Shown one piece after another: positions 17,400-25,036 of a stretch of 64,000 nt of DNA (its first letter is position 1; each line of letters begins with the position of its first letter). Position numbers and translations under genes: made by a program. Source of the DNA: Poriferisodalis sp964484385 (GTDB lineage: Bacteria; Actinomycetota; Acidimicrobiia; Acidimicrobiales; Poriferisodalaceae); NCBI GenBank assembly GCA_964484385.1, contig CAZAFV010000003.1, positions 1 through 64,000 of the forward strand, given 5' to 3'. The notes beneath the pieces are model-generated. The model had not been told where the DNA came from and made no database searches. It saw only the letters and a list, made by a program, of their open reading frames with translations.

Positions 17400-17666
17400 A
17401 TGACCGAAGACGAGTTCCGTTCTGAGCTGGCAGCGCAGGGCTATGGCGAACCGCGCAACGCCGAGTTCGAGCCTCACGCCAATGGCGAGTTGCACAGCCA
17501 CGAGTTCTCTGCCATGGCGATGGTGACCAGGGGCGAGTTCCGTTTGGGGCTCACCGACGAGACCCGGGTCATGGGAGTGGGGGACTGGTGCGAGGTCTCC
17601 GCCGGCACGCTGCACAGCGAGATGGCGGGTCCAGTCGGCGCGACCCTGCTGGTCGGCACGAAGTAG
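17400..17666 (+). CDS. Small cupin-domain protein
   Basis: An 88-residue single-domain cupin. The metal-binding ANGELHSHEFSAMAMVTRGEF supplies the first motif (HxH with a downstream acidic residue), and GDWCEVSAGTLHSEMAGP the second motif with its His. Small cupins of this sort bind a divalent metal and may sense or isomerise small molecules; no substrate can be inferred. Start chosen at the ATG with a TACTGT box 7 nt upstream. Confidence 0.75.
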   Translation: MTEDEFRSELAAQGYGEPRNAEFEPHANGELHSHEFSAMAMVTRGEFRLGLTDETRVMGVGDWCEVSAGTLHSEMAGPVGATLLVGTK

Positions 17667-17675
17667 CCGGCCCAA

Positions 17676-17699
17676 CCCCTGTCCCGGGGGCGGCAGGGG
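17676..17699 (+). terminator. Terminator-like hairpin after the cupin gene
   Basis: Arms CCCCTG and CAGGGG enclose an 12-nt C/G-rich loop able to pair further. It is located 10 nt after the cupin stop and before the imuA promoter. Confidence 0.45.
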
Positions 17700-17722
17700 A
17701 AGCACATGCACGGCGGCGGCCG

Positions 17723-17761
17723 ATAAACAACCGTTCGTAGAGACGATTGTTCGTCTAGTCT
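17723..17761 (+). promoter_or_regulatory. SOS-type promoter of imuA-imuB: LexA-like boxes and leaderless -10
   Basis: Two candidate LexA sites precede imuA. ATAAACAACCGTTCGT (17723-17738) differs from the GAAC-N4-GTTC core at one base. AGACGATTGTTCGTCT (17741-17756) is a perfect inverted repeat with 6-bp arms but departs from the GAAC half-site. The -10 box TAGTCT (17756-17761) overlaps the second and lies exactly 6 nt before the imuA ATG, so LexA binding would cover the promoter. Confidence 0.6.
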
Positions 17762-17767
17762 GTCGCG

Positions 17768-18676
17768 ATGGCAGTGCAGCTGCGTCGTACCGTCGACGCA
17801 TTGGACACAGCCGGCCCTCGTGGGGCCGGCGCATTGGACACAGCCGGCCCTCGTGGGGCCGGCGCATTGGACATAGCGCATGCTGCGGACATCGGGCACA
17901 GCAAACGGCTGCTGCCCGTCGCTGACGAGTTGGTACCGCTGCTGACCCAGCCGGGGCTTGTCCCCGGGACGGTGCTGGTTGCCCACGGCCCCGGGGCGTT
18001 GACCTTGGCAACGGCCTTCACGGCGGAGGTCTCGCGTACGGGCGGGTGGGTGGCTGCGGTGGGGTTGGGGCGCATGGGTGTCTCGGCGGTGGCGGAACGG
18101 GGGGCATCGCTGGACCGGTGGGCCTTCGTGGACGAACCCGGCAGCGCCGCAGCCGAAGTGCTGAACGCCCTGATCGGCAATGTCGACGTGATCTTGCTGG
18201 CTGGGAGCGTGCGGCTGGCGGCTGCCCATAGCCGGCGCCTGCGCACCCGCTTGCGGGAGCGCGGAACCGTGGTGATCGAGGTCGGCGCATCGAACACAGC
18301 CGGCGCTCGTGGCGTCGGCGCATCGAACACAGCCGGCGCTCGTGGCGTCGGCGCATCGAACCCAGCCGGCGCATTCAGTCCAGACGTGACCATGACGGTG
18401 GAACGTGCTGCGTGGACCGGTCTCGGGCACGGGCACGGCCGGCTGCGGGAACGCCGGGCCGAGGTGGTTGCTGCGGGCCGCGGTGCAGCGTCGCTGCCGC
18501 GACGAACCGTCCTGTGGCTGCCCGATGCCAACGGGCACATCACCGCCGTCCGCGGTGCGATCAGCACCGTTTCCTGGCCTGCTCAGGCCGCACCTGCCCA
18601 GAACGACATCTCGATAACCGACGCCTCGGGAAGCGGTGACGATGCCGTCGTCCCCCTGCAGCGCCGTGCGGGATAA
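17768..18676 (+). CDS. imuA: ImuA'-like mutasome accessory protein (RecA-like)
   Basis: A 302-residue RecA-fold protein of the ImuA' type, required with ImuB and DnaE2 for damage-induced mutagenesis in actinobacteria. The core GLVPGTVLVAHGPGALTLATAF, then GGWVAAVGLGRMGVSAVAERGASLDRWAFVDEPG, matches the family; the P-loop is degenerate, as in other ImuA'. Two clusters of an 11-residue repeat (LDTAGPRGAGA type at residues ~12-38; SNTAGARGVGA type at ~175-202) are inserted into it and encode the 33-bp stem-loop element described separately. Its end overlaps imuB by 41 bp. LexA-like boxes overlap the leaderless promoter. Confidence 0.85.
   Translation: MAVQLRRTVDALDTAGPRGAGALDTAGPRGAGALDIAHAADIGHSKRLLPVADELVPLLTQPGLVPGTVLVAHGPGALTLATAFTAEVSRTGGWVAAVGLGRMGVSAVAERGASLDRWAFVDEPGSAAAEVLNALIGNVDVILLAGSVRLAAAHSRRLRTRLRERGTVVIEVGASNTAGARGVGASNTAGARGVGASNPAGAFSPDVTMTVERAAWTGLGHGHGRLRERRAEVVAAGRGAASLPRRTVLWLPDANGHITAVRGAISTVSWPAQAAPAQNDISITDASGSGDDAVVPLQRRAG
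17801..17880 (+). repeat. 33-bp stem-loop element, tandem copies in imuA (cluster 1)
   Basis: Two identical 33-bp units (17801-17833, 17834-17866) plus a 14-bp partial unit. Each full unit contains GCCGGCCC-TCGTG-GGGCCGGC, an 8-bp perfect stem with a 5-nt loop, flanked by TTGGACACA. The insertion is in frame. Confidence 0.85.
18290..18373 (+). repeat. 33-bp stem-loop element, tandem copies in imuA (cluster 2)
   Basis: Two identical 33-bp units (18290-18322, 18323-18355) plus a partial third. The stem is GCCGGCGC-TCGTG-GCGTCGGC, with one G-T pair, and the flank is TCGAACACA. Relative to cluster 1, bases have changed on both sides of the stem. Confidence 0.85.
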
Positions 18677-20387
18677 CCACGACAACCGGGCCGGCTTGGC
18701 CAGTCAGGACGAGCTGGCCGGTATCCCGCCGCGGATGCTGGCAGCGGAGGTCGGGAACTGGTCTGCAGTGGCAGCAGGGTTCGACCCGGCCACACCAGCG
18801 GCGGTGGTCTCCGCCGGGCGCATCACCGCCGTCACGCCTGCGGCTGCTGCTGCGGGGATTCGCCCAGGAATGCGTCGCCGCCAGGCTCAGACTGAATGTC
18901 CCGTCTTGGAGCTGGCCGAGCACGACCCCGATCTCGACGCCCGCTGTTTCGCTCCCGTAGTCACTGCGCTGGAAGACCTGACGCCGAGAGTCGAAGTGCT
19001 GGCACCCGGTTGCTGCGTCGTCGCCACCCGAGGCCCGTCGCGCTACTACGGCGGAGACGAGGCGCTGGCGGAGCTGGCGCATCGCACCATCATTGAAGTG
19101 CTGGCCAGCGAACTGGGCGCCGCCGGCGCATTGAAGACAGCCGGCGCTCATAGCGCCGGCACGTACGACCCAGCATCATCTGTCAGCGTCGGCATCGCCG
19201 ACGGCTTGTTTGCCGCTGGCCTTGCTGGGAGGGCGGCGTCGGCCCGAACCCCGTCAATGCCGGTGCTGGTGGTGGCCCCTGGCAGCAGCGCAGAGTTCCT
19301 GAGCGGGCTGCCACTGGGGACGCTGGCCGAGGAATGCTCCCTGCTGTCGGGCTGTGCTGCCGATGGGACGACGGATGATCTGCTCCGCATGCTGTGGCAG
19401 CTGGGCTTGCGCACTCTGGGCGACCTTGCGGCACTGTCCGTGGGAGACCTCGTCGGCAGGTTCGGCACGCAAGGGGAGTGGATGCACGCACTGGCCAGCG
19501 GGCGCGATCCTCGCCTGAGCCAGCCTGCCATCGCTCATCCTGATCTCAGCGCTGAAACCGAGATCGACCCGCCCGCGGATCGGCTCGACACGGTGGCCTT
19601 TGCCGCGAAGTCTCTGGCTGATCAGCTTGACGCCCGGTTGGCCCGGGAGGGTCAAGCACTGGTGTGCGTGGAGATCAGTGCCGAAACCGAGCACGGTGAG
19701 ACCAGCAGCGGGCGGTGGCGCCACGGATTCCGCTTCAGCCCGCCCGATCTGGTCGACCGTGTGCGCTGGCAGCTCGACGGCTGGCGCAGTGCCAAGGGCA
19801 AGAACAGCCCTACCGGCGGCATCTCGTTCATCCGGCTGCGGGCGGTCGAGACGCTTCCCGATGAAGGGCGCCAGCTCGGTTTCTGGGGCGGTCAGTCCGA
19901 GGCGGACGAGCGGGCTGAGCGAGCGCTGCAGCGAGTTCAGACCTTGGTCGGCTTTGACGGGGTCACCGTTGGCCGCCTGGGCTCCGGCCGCCGCTTTGCC
20001 GATCTCGAGCAGCGCCTCCCGTTCGGCACCGCCGGTCCTCGTGGGGCCGGCGCATCGGATACACCCCCGTGGCCAGGACGGCTGGGCGCGCCGGCCCCTG
20101 CGGAGGTGCTGGCCGAGCCCGAGCCGCTCGTGGTGCTCGATGCGAACGGCGATCCGGTGGGTGTGAGCGGCAGGGCACAGTCCAGCGCGCCTCCAACCAT
20201 GCTGTGCCGGGCCGACGGGCGCACCAGCCGTATCGCAGCGTGGGCAGGGCCATGGCCGCTGGACGAACGCTGGTGGAGCACACAGTCGCGCCGTCAGGCA
20301 CGGTTCCAACTGGTGCTCGACGACGGCACCGCCCATCTCTGCGCCGTTGAGGGCGGTCGCTGGCAGCGCGAAGCCACCTACGACTGA
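18636..20387 (+). CDS. imuB: ImuB-type Y-family polymerase-like protein (non-catalytic)
   Basis: A 583-residue Y-family polymerase homologue of the ImuB type. The N-terminal position that carries the catalytic Asp in active Y polymerases reads AAEVGNWSAVAAG here, so the acidic triad is lost, as expected for ImuB. The little-finger region and QLGFWG at residues 413-418 follow; the latter resembles the beta-clamp-binding QLPLWG of mycobacterial ImuB. It should bridge DnaE2 to the clamp. Two stem-loop elements are inserted in frame (19131-19163, 20031-20066). The GTG at 18636 overlaps imuA by 41 bp; the initiation codon is somewhat uncertain. Confidence 0.85.
   Translation: MTMPSSPCSAVRDNHDNRAGLASQDELAGIPPRMLAAEVGNWSAVAAGFDPATPAAVVSAGRITAVTPAAAAAGIRPGMRRRQAQTECPVLELAEHDPDLDARCFAPVVTALEDLTPRVEVLAPGCCVVATRGPSRYYGGDEALAELAHRTIIEVLASELGAAGALKTAGAHSAGTYDPASSVSVGIADGLFAAGLAGRAASARTPSMPVLVVAPGSSAEFLSGLPLGTLAEECSLLSGCAADGTTDDLLRMLWQLGLRTLGDLAALSVGDLVGRFGTQGEWMHALASGRDPRLSQPAIAHPDLSAETEIDPPADRLDTVAFAAKSLADQLDARLAREGQALVCVEISAETEHGETSSGRWRHGFRFSPPDLVDRVRWQLDGWRSAKGKNSPTGGISFIRLRAVETLPDEGRQLGFWGGQSEADERAERALQRVQTLVGFDGVTVGRLGSGRRFADLEQRLPFGTAGPRGAGASDTPPWPGRLGAPAPAEVLAEPEPLVVLDANGDPVGVSGRAQSSAPPTMLCRADGRTSRIAAWAGPWPLDERWWSTQSRRQARFQLVLDDGTAHLCAVEGGRWQREATYD
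19131..19163 (+). repeat. Stem-loop element in imuB, copy 1
   Basis: One 33-bp unit with the stem GCCGGCGC-TCATA-GCGCCGGC (perfect 8 bp) and flank TTGAAGACA. Compared with imuA cluster 1, both stem strands changed (CC/GG to GC/GC) while pairing was kept. Confidence 0.8.
20031..20066 (+). repeat. Stem-loop element in imuB, copy 2
   Basis: GCCGGTCC-TCGTG-GGGCCGGC (8-bp stem with one G-T pair) followed by GCATCGGATACACCC, the diverged flank of the same element. It encodes AGPRGAGASDT. Confidence 0.8.
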
Positions 20388-20428
20388 ACTCGCACGCGCA
20401 GCGACCATCCCCCGAACGGCCCAACCCC

Positions 20429-21814
20429 TCAGTTGCCGTTGGTGGACCAGTGCCAGGGCTCGCTCGGCAGGTTGTACAAGCCATAGGTCGCAGCGTTGGC
20501 CGCCAGCCACCTGAATGCCGTCGAGTTGCGGCTGGTGACCGACCGGCCGTTGTGCCGGAAGTCGATGGCCAGGCCGCGCTCGTGCATGGAACGCCCGGGC
20601 CGGGCTGTGGGCGGCCGGCACTGGTAGGAGGGCTTCTGCCAGATCGCCCACTCGCTCGTCCCGCAGTGCGCCCGCCGGAGCGCAATCTGCGAAGCAGCGC
20701 TCCGGTAGCCGCCGCCGGTCAGCCGGATCCCGTCGCGAGCAGCGTGCTCGAGCAGGTCCTGCACCTTGTTCGCTATCGATTCGTGCACCTGGATGCCGCC
20801 CACCCAGGTCAGCTCGCTGAGGTCGATGTTGTTGTCGGTGGGCTGCCCGGCGGTGCCCTCACGCAGCCGGCGGGCCCGTTCCTCTGCCTCTCGCCGTTTC
20901 CGTTCCTCTTCTGCCTTGCGCCTCTTCAGTTCCGTCTCGATGCGCCTCTGCTCGGTGATGGCGCTGTTGACGCGGTCGGCGGTTTCGGCGACGTCGGCCA
21001 AGGCCTCGTTGTTCCATTCCCGCAGCGCTGCCTGCTCATACAGCAAGGCATCGAGCTCGTCCTCGAGCTCCACCAGCACGATCGCCTCCTGCTCCACGGC
21101 TTCGAGCAGGTCTTCGAGGGCTTGCTCGGATTCGACGCGGCGCACGTCCCGCAGCTCTTCGGCACGCTGGAACTCCCGCACCGCCAGCTCCGCATCGATA
21201 GTGAGGGCTCTGAGCTGGTCGGCAGTCGCGTTCAGGTCGCCGAGAGCCGCACCGATCAGTACCCGGATGCGGGCGGCGTCGTAGATGTCTCCCGTGCGCA
21301 CCAGGCCGTAGGAACCCTCCACCAAGGCGTCATGGCCGATGTAGGTCTGCACGATGAGGTCGATGACCCGCTGTCCCAGCTCCCCATGCTGGGCGTCGAG
21401 CGACAGGACACGCTGGATCGCGGCCTCCACCGATGCCTCGGCAGCAGCCAATGCCAGCTCGGCCTGATCGAGATCGGCTCGCTGCTCGTTCACCAGCAGC
21501 TTCAGCTGGTCGAATGCCTCCAGCACCTCATTGACATCGGCCTGCTGCAGATCCACTTCCAGAACCTTCGCGAGCAGCTCTGCCTGGGCCTCGTCGCGGA
21601 TGCGCTTCTCCTCGGCAAGCTGGGCCTCCAGCTCCTTCTGCTGCTGCTCGAGCTGCTCCTGGCGCTTGCGCAGCTCGGCGTCGGACGGCTGAGCACCGGT
21701 GCCGGCGAGCGGCACAATGCTGACAGCGAGGGCGAACGCAATCGCAGCGGCTCCACGGCGCGCCACGCTGCGGCGTGCCGTGGTGGGGCGCGAATGCCGC
21801 TGTGAACCTCGCAC
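20429..21814 (-). CDS. Secreted coiled-coil D,D-carboxypeptidase (VanY-like)
   Basis: A 461-residue exported protein. After a twin-Arg-rich N-terminus and hydrophobic segment (residues ~20-42) comes a long Glu/Gln/Leu coiled coil (~45-310). The C-terminal M15/VanY-type peptidase domain has SMHERGLAIDF and the zinc-binding EPWHWS at the end. The plan resembles peptidoglycan-cleaving enzymes with a coiled-coil regulatory arm, such as NlpC/P60 and EnvC-like proteins. It should trim the D-Ala-D-Ala end of cell-wall peptides outside the membrane. The GTG at 21814 is the start; an AAGGA is visible further upstream. It is convergent with imuB, 41 nt away. Confidence 0.85.
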   Translation of the reverse strand: MRGSQRHSRPTTARRSVARRGAAAIAFALAVSIVPLAGTGAQPSDAELRKRQEQLEQQQKELEAQLAEEKRIRDEAQAELLAKVLEVDLQQADVNEVLEAFDQLKLLVNEQRADLDQAELALAAAEASVEAAIQRVLSLDAQHGELGQRVIDLIVQTYIGHDALVEGSYGLVRTGDIYDAARIRVLIGAALGDLNATADQLRALTIDAELAVREFQRAEELRDVRRVESEQALEDLLEAVEQEAIVLVELEDELDALLYEQAALREWNNEALADVAETADRVNSAITEQRRIETELKRRKAEEERKRREAEERARRLREGTAGQPTDNNIDLSELTWVGGIQVHESIANKVQDLLEHAARDGIRLTGGGYRSAASQIALRRAHCGTSEWAIWQKPSYQCRPPTARPGRSMHERGLAIDFRHNGRSVTSRNSTAFRWLAANAATYGLYNLPSEPWHWSTNGN

Positions 21815-21833
21815 CGGGCGCGTCCTTGCTGAG

Positions 21834-21850
21834 GCCGGCCTTGGGCCGGC
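21834..21850. repeat. GCCGGCC hairpin in a 180-bp intergenic region
   Basis: GCCGGCC-TTG-GGCCGGC followed by GCC. It recalls the stem of the mutasome element but lacks its flanking motif, so the relation is uncertain. No gene was seen in 21815-21994. Confidence 0.4.
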
Positions 21851-21994
21851 GCCGTCGTCAGCCTGCGGTCGCCAGTGGCCGCCGCGAGCGACGGCCGGGA
21901 CCTTCGGCCCAAGGTACCGATGGGCGGTCGGTCGTGGGTGTCGCCCGTTGAGATTCTCAGCCGGCTCTCAGCTCGATTGCGTCGGGCGATGCCG

Positions 21995-22846
21995 TTACTC
22001 GTCGATCACCCGGTTTCGGAGGACGCCGATACGGGGAACTTCGAATTCGATCTCGTCGCCCGCAACCAGCCAGCGCGGCGGGTCGTGCGAGCCGCCAGTG
22101 CCCTCGGGCGAACCCGTGGCGATGACATCGCCAGGTTCGAGCGGCATCACCCGTGACAGGTAAGAGACGATCTCGGCAACCGAGAAGATCATCTCGCTGG
22201 CGCCGGCCCGCTGGCGTTCGTCGCCGTTCACCCGGCAGATCACCTCCAACTCTGCGGGGTCGGCGATCTCGTCGGCGGTCGTGATCCAAGGGCCCATCGA
22301 GCCGGAGCGATAGAAGTTCTTGCCGGCGGCCACGCTGTGGCGTTGCCAGTCGCGCACCGAGCCGTCGTTCAGCACCGAGTAACCGCCGACGTAGTCGAGG
22401 GCGTCAGACACCTCGATGTGGCGCCCAGGTCTGCCGATCATCACGGCCAGCTCCACTTCGTAGTCGAACTGGATCGACACAGACGGCCGTACGAGATCCT
22501 CGTCGTGGGCCACCAGCGTGCCGGGCGGTTTGTTGAAGTACACGGGCTGCGCGGGGGGCTGCACGTTGCCGCCCAGGGGATATTTCTTGTGGTAGTTGGC
22601 CCCTGCGCACAGCATGCGTGCACCGGGATCGACCGGCACGGCGAACGCGACCTGGTCCCACGCCACCGAGACAGGCACCCTCTCGAGTGCCGCCGGATCA
22701 GCCAGGGCAGCGGCGATGGCGTGGCCGATGGTGGCGATCGGATCGCCGCCCGCATCGAGGCCGTCGAGTTGCGCCACGCCGTCGTCAGATGCCACGCCGA
22801 CGTGAGCCGAACCGTCACCGGCAAGGGTGTAGCGCAGCAGTCTCAC
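21995..22846 (-). CDS. Fumarylacetoacetate hydrolase (FAH) family protein
   Basis: A 283-residue FAH-superfamily enzyme. MLCAGANYHKKY opens the catalytic domain. PVYFNKPPGTLVAHDEDL and FDYEVELAVMIGRPGRHI provide the metal-binding Glu cluster, and the core ends with GDVIATGSPEGTGG. Members hydrolyse or decarboxylate acylpyruvates in aromatic catabolism; the substrate here is open. The GTG at 22846 follows a TACGGT box 8 nt upstream. Confidence 0.85.
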   Translation of the reverse strand: MRLLRYTLAGDGSAHVGVASDDGVAQLDGLDAGGDPIATIGHAIAAALADPAALERVPVSVAWDQVAFAVPVDPGARMLCAGANYHKKYPLGGNVQPPAQPVYFNKPPGTLVAHDEDLVRPSVSIQFDYEVELAVMIGRPGRHIEVSDALDYVGGYSVLNDGSVRDWQRHSVAAGKNFYRSGSMGPWITTADEIADPAELEVICRVNGDERQRAGASEMIFSVAEIVSYLSRVMPLEPGDVIATGSPEGTGGSHDPPRWLVAGDEIEFEVPRIGVLRNRVIDE

Positions 22847-22854
22847 GGCGCGTC

Positions 22855-22860
22855 ACCGTA
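22855..22860 (-). promoter_or_regulatory. Leaderless-type -10 box (FAH gene)
   Basis: TACGGT on the minus strand, 8 nt before the GTG at 22846. Confidence 0.45.
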
Positions 22861-22918
22861 CTGGTTGTGCGCCGTCCGTCTCTGGGGTAGGTGAGCGTGG
22901 TCGCTGCGCGCCGGAGGC

Positions 22919-23428
22919 TCAGTCGCTCGCCGTTCGGCGCAAGGGTTCGCCGCCGGCGGCGCGAATCGTGCCCTCGAACCTGTCGAGGTCGGTGCCGTTC
23001 ACATGGCCCGTCCAAGGCTCGCCGACACCGCTCTCGTCGAGGGGCGGCTCGACGGATACCTCCACCCGAGGGCTGTCGGTGCGCAGCACCAGCGTGGCGT
23101 CACTGCCTGAGCTCCAGCGGGCGACGATGACCGCTCGACGGAAGGTGATGTCGGCCAGCACGAGACCGCCATCGGTGGCCGCCAGCAGTCGTTGCACGTT
23201 GAACAGGAGCTGGTGCGCGACGACTGCGGCCACGATCAGCAGCCAGCCGATGCCCCACGCAATCGCCAGGCCGGCCCCGAGGGCGAATGCGGCAACTCGC
23301 ACGATCATGATGCGCCGGTGTGCTCGGCCAGTCTCGGCGTCGGTGACCACCACTGCAGTGCGCACGCCGACACCCTGCTCGCTGAGCAGCTCCACCGCCC
23401 GGTCGAGAGCCCGATCTGCCGGATTCAT
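22919..23428 (-). CDS. Small membrane protein of unknown function
   Basis: A 169-residue protein. MNPADRALDRAVELLSEQG leads to a hydrophobic stretch of about 38 residues (VRVAAFALGAGLAIAWGIGW onward, ~residues 45-80) that could form one or two membrane helices, followed by a soluble C-terminal beta-rich region. It is not assigned to any family. The ATG at 23428 lies 10 nt after the stop of the upstream amidase gene, so it is probably the last gene of that operon. The frame runs further up, into the amidase, without a family-like N-terminus. Confidence 0.6.
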   Translation of the reverse strand: MNPADRALDRAVELLSEQGVGVRTAVVVTDAETGRAHRRIMIVRVAAFALGAGLAIAWGIGWLLIVAAVVAHQLLFNVQRLLAATDGGLVLADITFRRAVIVARWSSGSDATLVLRTDSPRVEVSVEPPLDESGVGEPWTGHVNGTDLDRFEGTIRAAGGEPLRRTASD

Positions 23429-23438
23429 GGCACGCCGA

Positions 23439-25004
23439 TCACTGCAATTCTCGTGGCAGATCGCCGAGCGGGATGAAGCCGTCGGCGTCGGCGATCTGCT
23501 GGGCAACGGCGAGCAGGAGACGCTCGCCTCCGTGCGCCGCGTGCAGCTGCACACCCAGCGGCAATCCGCCGGCGTCGACCGCAGTCGGCAGCGAGATGGC
23601 CGGCTGCCCGCTGATGTTGGCCTGGTTCACGAAGGTGGCCAGCTCGGCGATCCGTCGGGCACCGTCGGTCGGATCGGCCAGGTAGCCGAGAGGCGGTGTC
23701 ACGTCGGCGAGCACTGGCGTCATCAGCAGGTCGAAGCGCCGCCGGGATTCGGCGTCCGGCGTTGCCGCCGAGGCAGCGGCTACCCGGGAGGCGGTGGCTC
23801 GGATGTCGTGAACCGAGTTCCAGAACGTCATGACGCGCCTGCGCCAGCGAGCGAGCTCTTCGAGCGCCTGCACATACACGGATGCAGGCAGTGACGCGCC
23901 CAGCTCTGCCGACCACCAGTTGGCGGGCTCGACATCGTCGGATGTCATCGGGCGTCCCAGCCGTTCTTCCCACCCGGCGAGCTCGGTTGCCATGCCGACC
24001 GTGCGCACCACAATCGTGTGGTCGGCGAGTTCGGCGCTGAACCAGCCGTCGGGCGCCGTGTCTGGCTCGATGTGGTGGCCGAGCCGGGCGAGCAGGTCGG
24101 CCGCCTGCTCGACAGCTCGTCGTACCGGCGGGCTCGCACGTCCGGGACTGCCCGTCGACACGGCGATGCGCAGCGGCGGCAGCGGGACGGTCAGCGCGCC
24201 GGCAAACGACTCGTCGGGGCCGAGCGGGGGAGCGATGTAGGGATCGCCCAGCGCCGGGCGGCCGATGATGTCGAGGCACCGTGCGGCGTCGCGCACCGTT
24301 CGGCTGAGCATCCCGTCCACTGCAAACCCGCCACGGTGCTCGCCGAGGCGCGGCGCAGTCGAGACCCGGCCCCGGGTCGGCTTCAGTCCCACCAGGCCGC
24401 ACGCTGCCGCGGGAACGCGGATCGAGCCGCCGCCGTCATTGCCGTGTGCGACCGGCACGATGCCTGCTGCCACGGCGGCCGCCGAGCCGCCGCTCGAACC
24501 GCCAGGCGAGCGGTCGAGCGACCATGGGTTGGCCGTGGCGCCGTACGCATCGGGCTCGGTGGTGATGGTGGTGCCGAACTCGGGTGTGTTCGTGCGTCCC
24601 ACCGAGATCAGCCCGGCACGGCGCAGCAGGCCGTAGAGGTGGCTGTCGAGCGAGCCTTGCCAGCCCAGCTCCACCAGGAAACGGGCACCGGCGTGATGGA
24701 ACTCCCCGGCTTGCTCGCAGCCGAGATCCTTGATCGCCATGGGCACGCCGTCGAACGGCACGCCCCCGTCCGGCCTGTCGTTGAGCGCGTTGCCGCTGGC
24801 CCGTCGCTGCGACCAGCGCTGCGCCGATGCTGCAGCCTCTGCCAGCGCCCGCTCCGTGCGAGGGTGGATCACCGCGTTCAACCTCGGATTCAGCCGCTCC
24901 ATCCGTTCGAGCGCAGCTTGCATCGCCTCTGGGGGGTCTGTCTCGCCTGCGGCGAATGCTCGCGCCAGCGCCGTGGCGTCTTCGTAGCGGCGGTCTGCAG
25001 ACAT
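23439..25004 (-). CDS. Amidase-signature family hydrolase (copy 2 of tandem pair)
   Basis: A 521-residue amidase-signature enzyme with the complete Ser-cisSer-Lys catalytic frame: Lys in GVPMAIKDLG, the Gly/Ser-rich RSPGGSSGGSAAAVAAG, and DGGGSIRVPAA. It hydrolyses C-N bonds of amides; the substrate is unknown. It is clearly paralogous to the upstream amidase at 25037-26497 (shared PEFG.TITTEP and NPW segments), from which it is separated by 32 nt, so a tandem duplication in one operon is likely. Start chosen at the ATG (MSADRRYEDATAL). Confidence 0.9.
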   Translation of the reverse strand: MSADRRYEDATALARAFAAGETDPPEAMQAALERMERLNPRLNAVIHPRTERALAEAAASAQRWSQRRASGNALNDRPDGGVPFDGVPMAIKDLGCEQAGEFHHAGARFLVELGWQGSLDSHLYGLLRRAGLISVGRTNTPEFGTTITTEPDAYGATANPWSLDRSPGGSSGGSAAAVAAGIVPVAHGNDGGGSIRVPAAACGLVGLKPTRGRVSTAPRLGEHRGGFAVDGMLSRTVRDAARCLDIIGRPALGDPYIAPPLGPDESFAGALTVPLPPLRIAVSTGSPGRASPPVRRAVEQAADLLARLGHHIEPDTAPDGWFSAELADHTIVVRTVGMATELAGWEERLGRPMTSDDVEPANWWSAELGASLPASVYVQALEELARWRRRVMTFWNSVHDIRATASRVAAASAATPDAESRRRFDLLMTPVLADVTPPLGYLADPTDGARRIAELATFVNQANISGQPAISLPTAVDAGGLPLGVQLHAAHGGERLLLAVAQQIADADGFIPLGDLPRELQ

Positions 25005-25036
25005 GTCCCGCTCGCCCGTGCTTCCGCTGACCCGGG

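Noticed and set aside
20450..21805. A 451-codon open frame antisense to the coiled-coil peptidase
   Set aside because: Its composition mirrors the repetitive Glu/Leu coiled coil on the other strand. It has no family features and high GC keeps such frames open.
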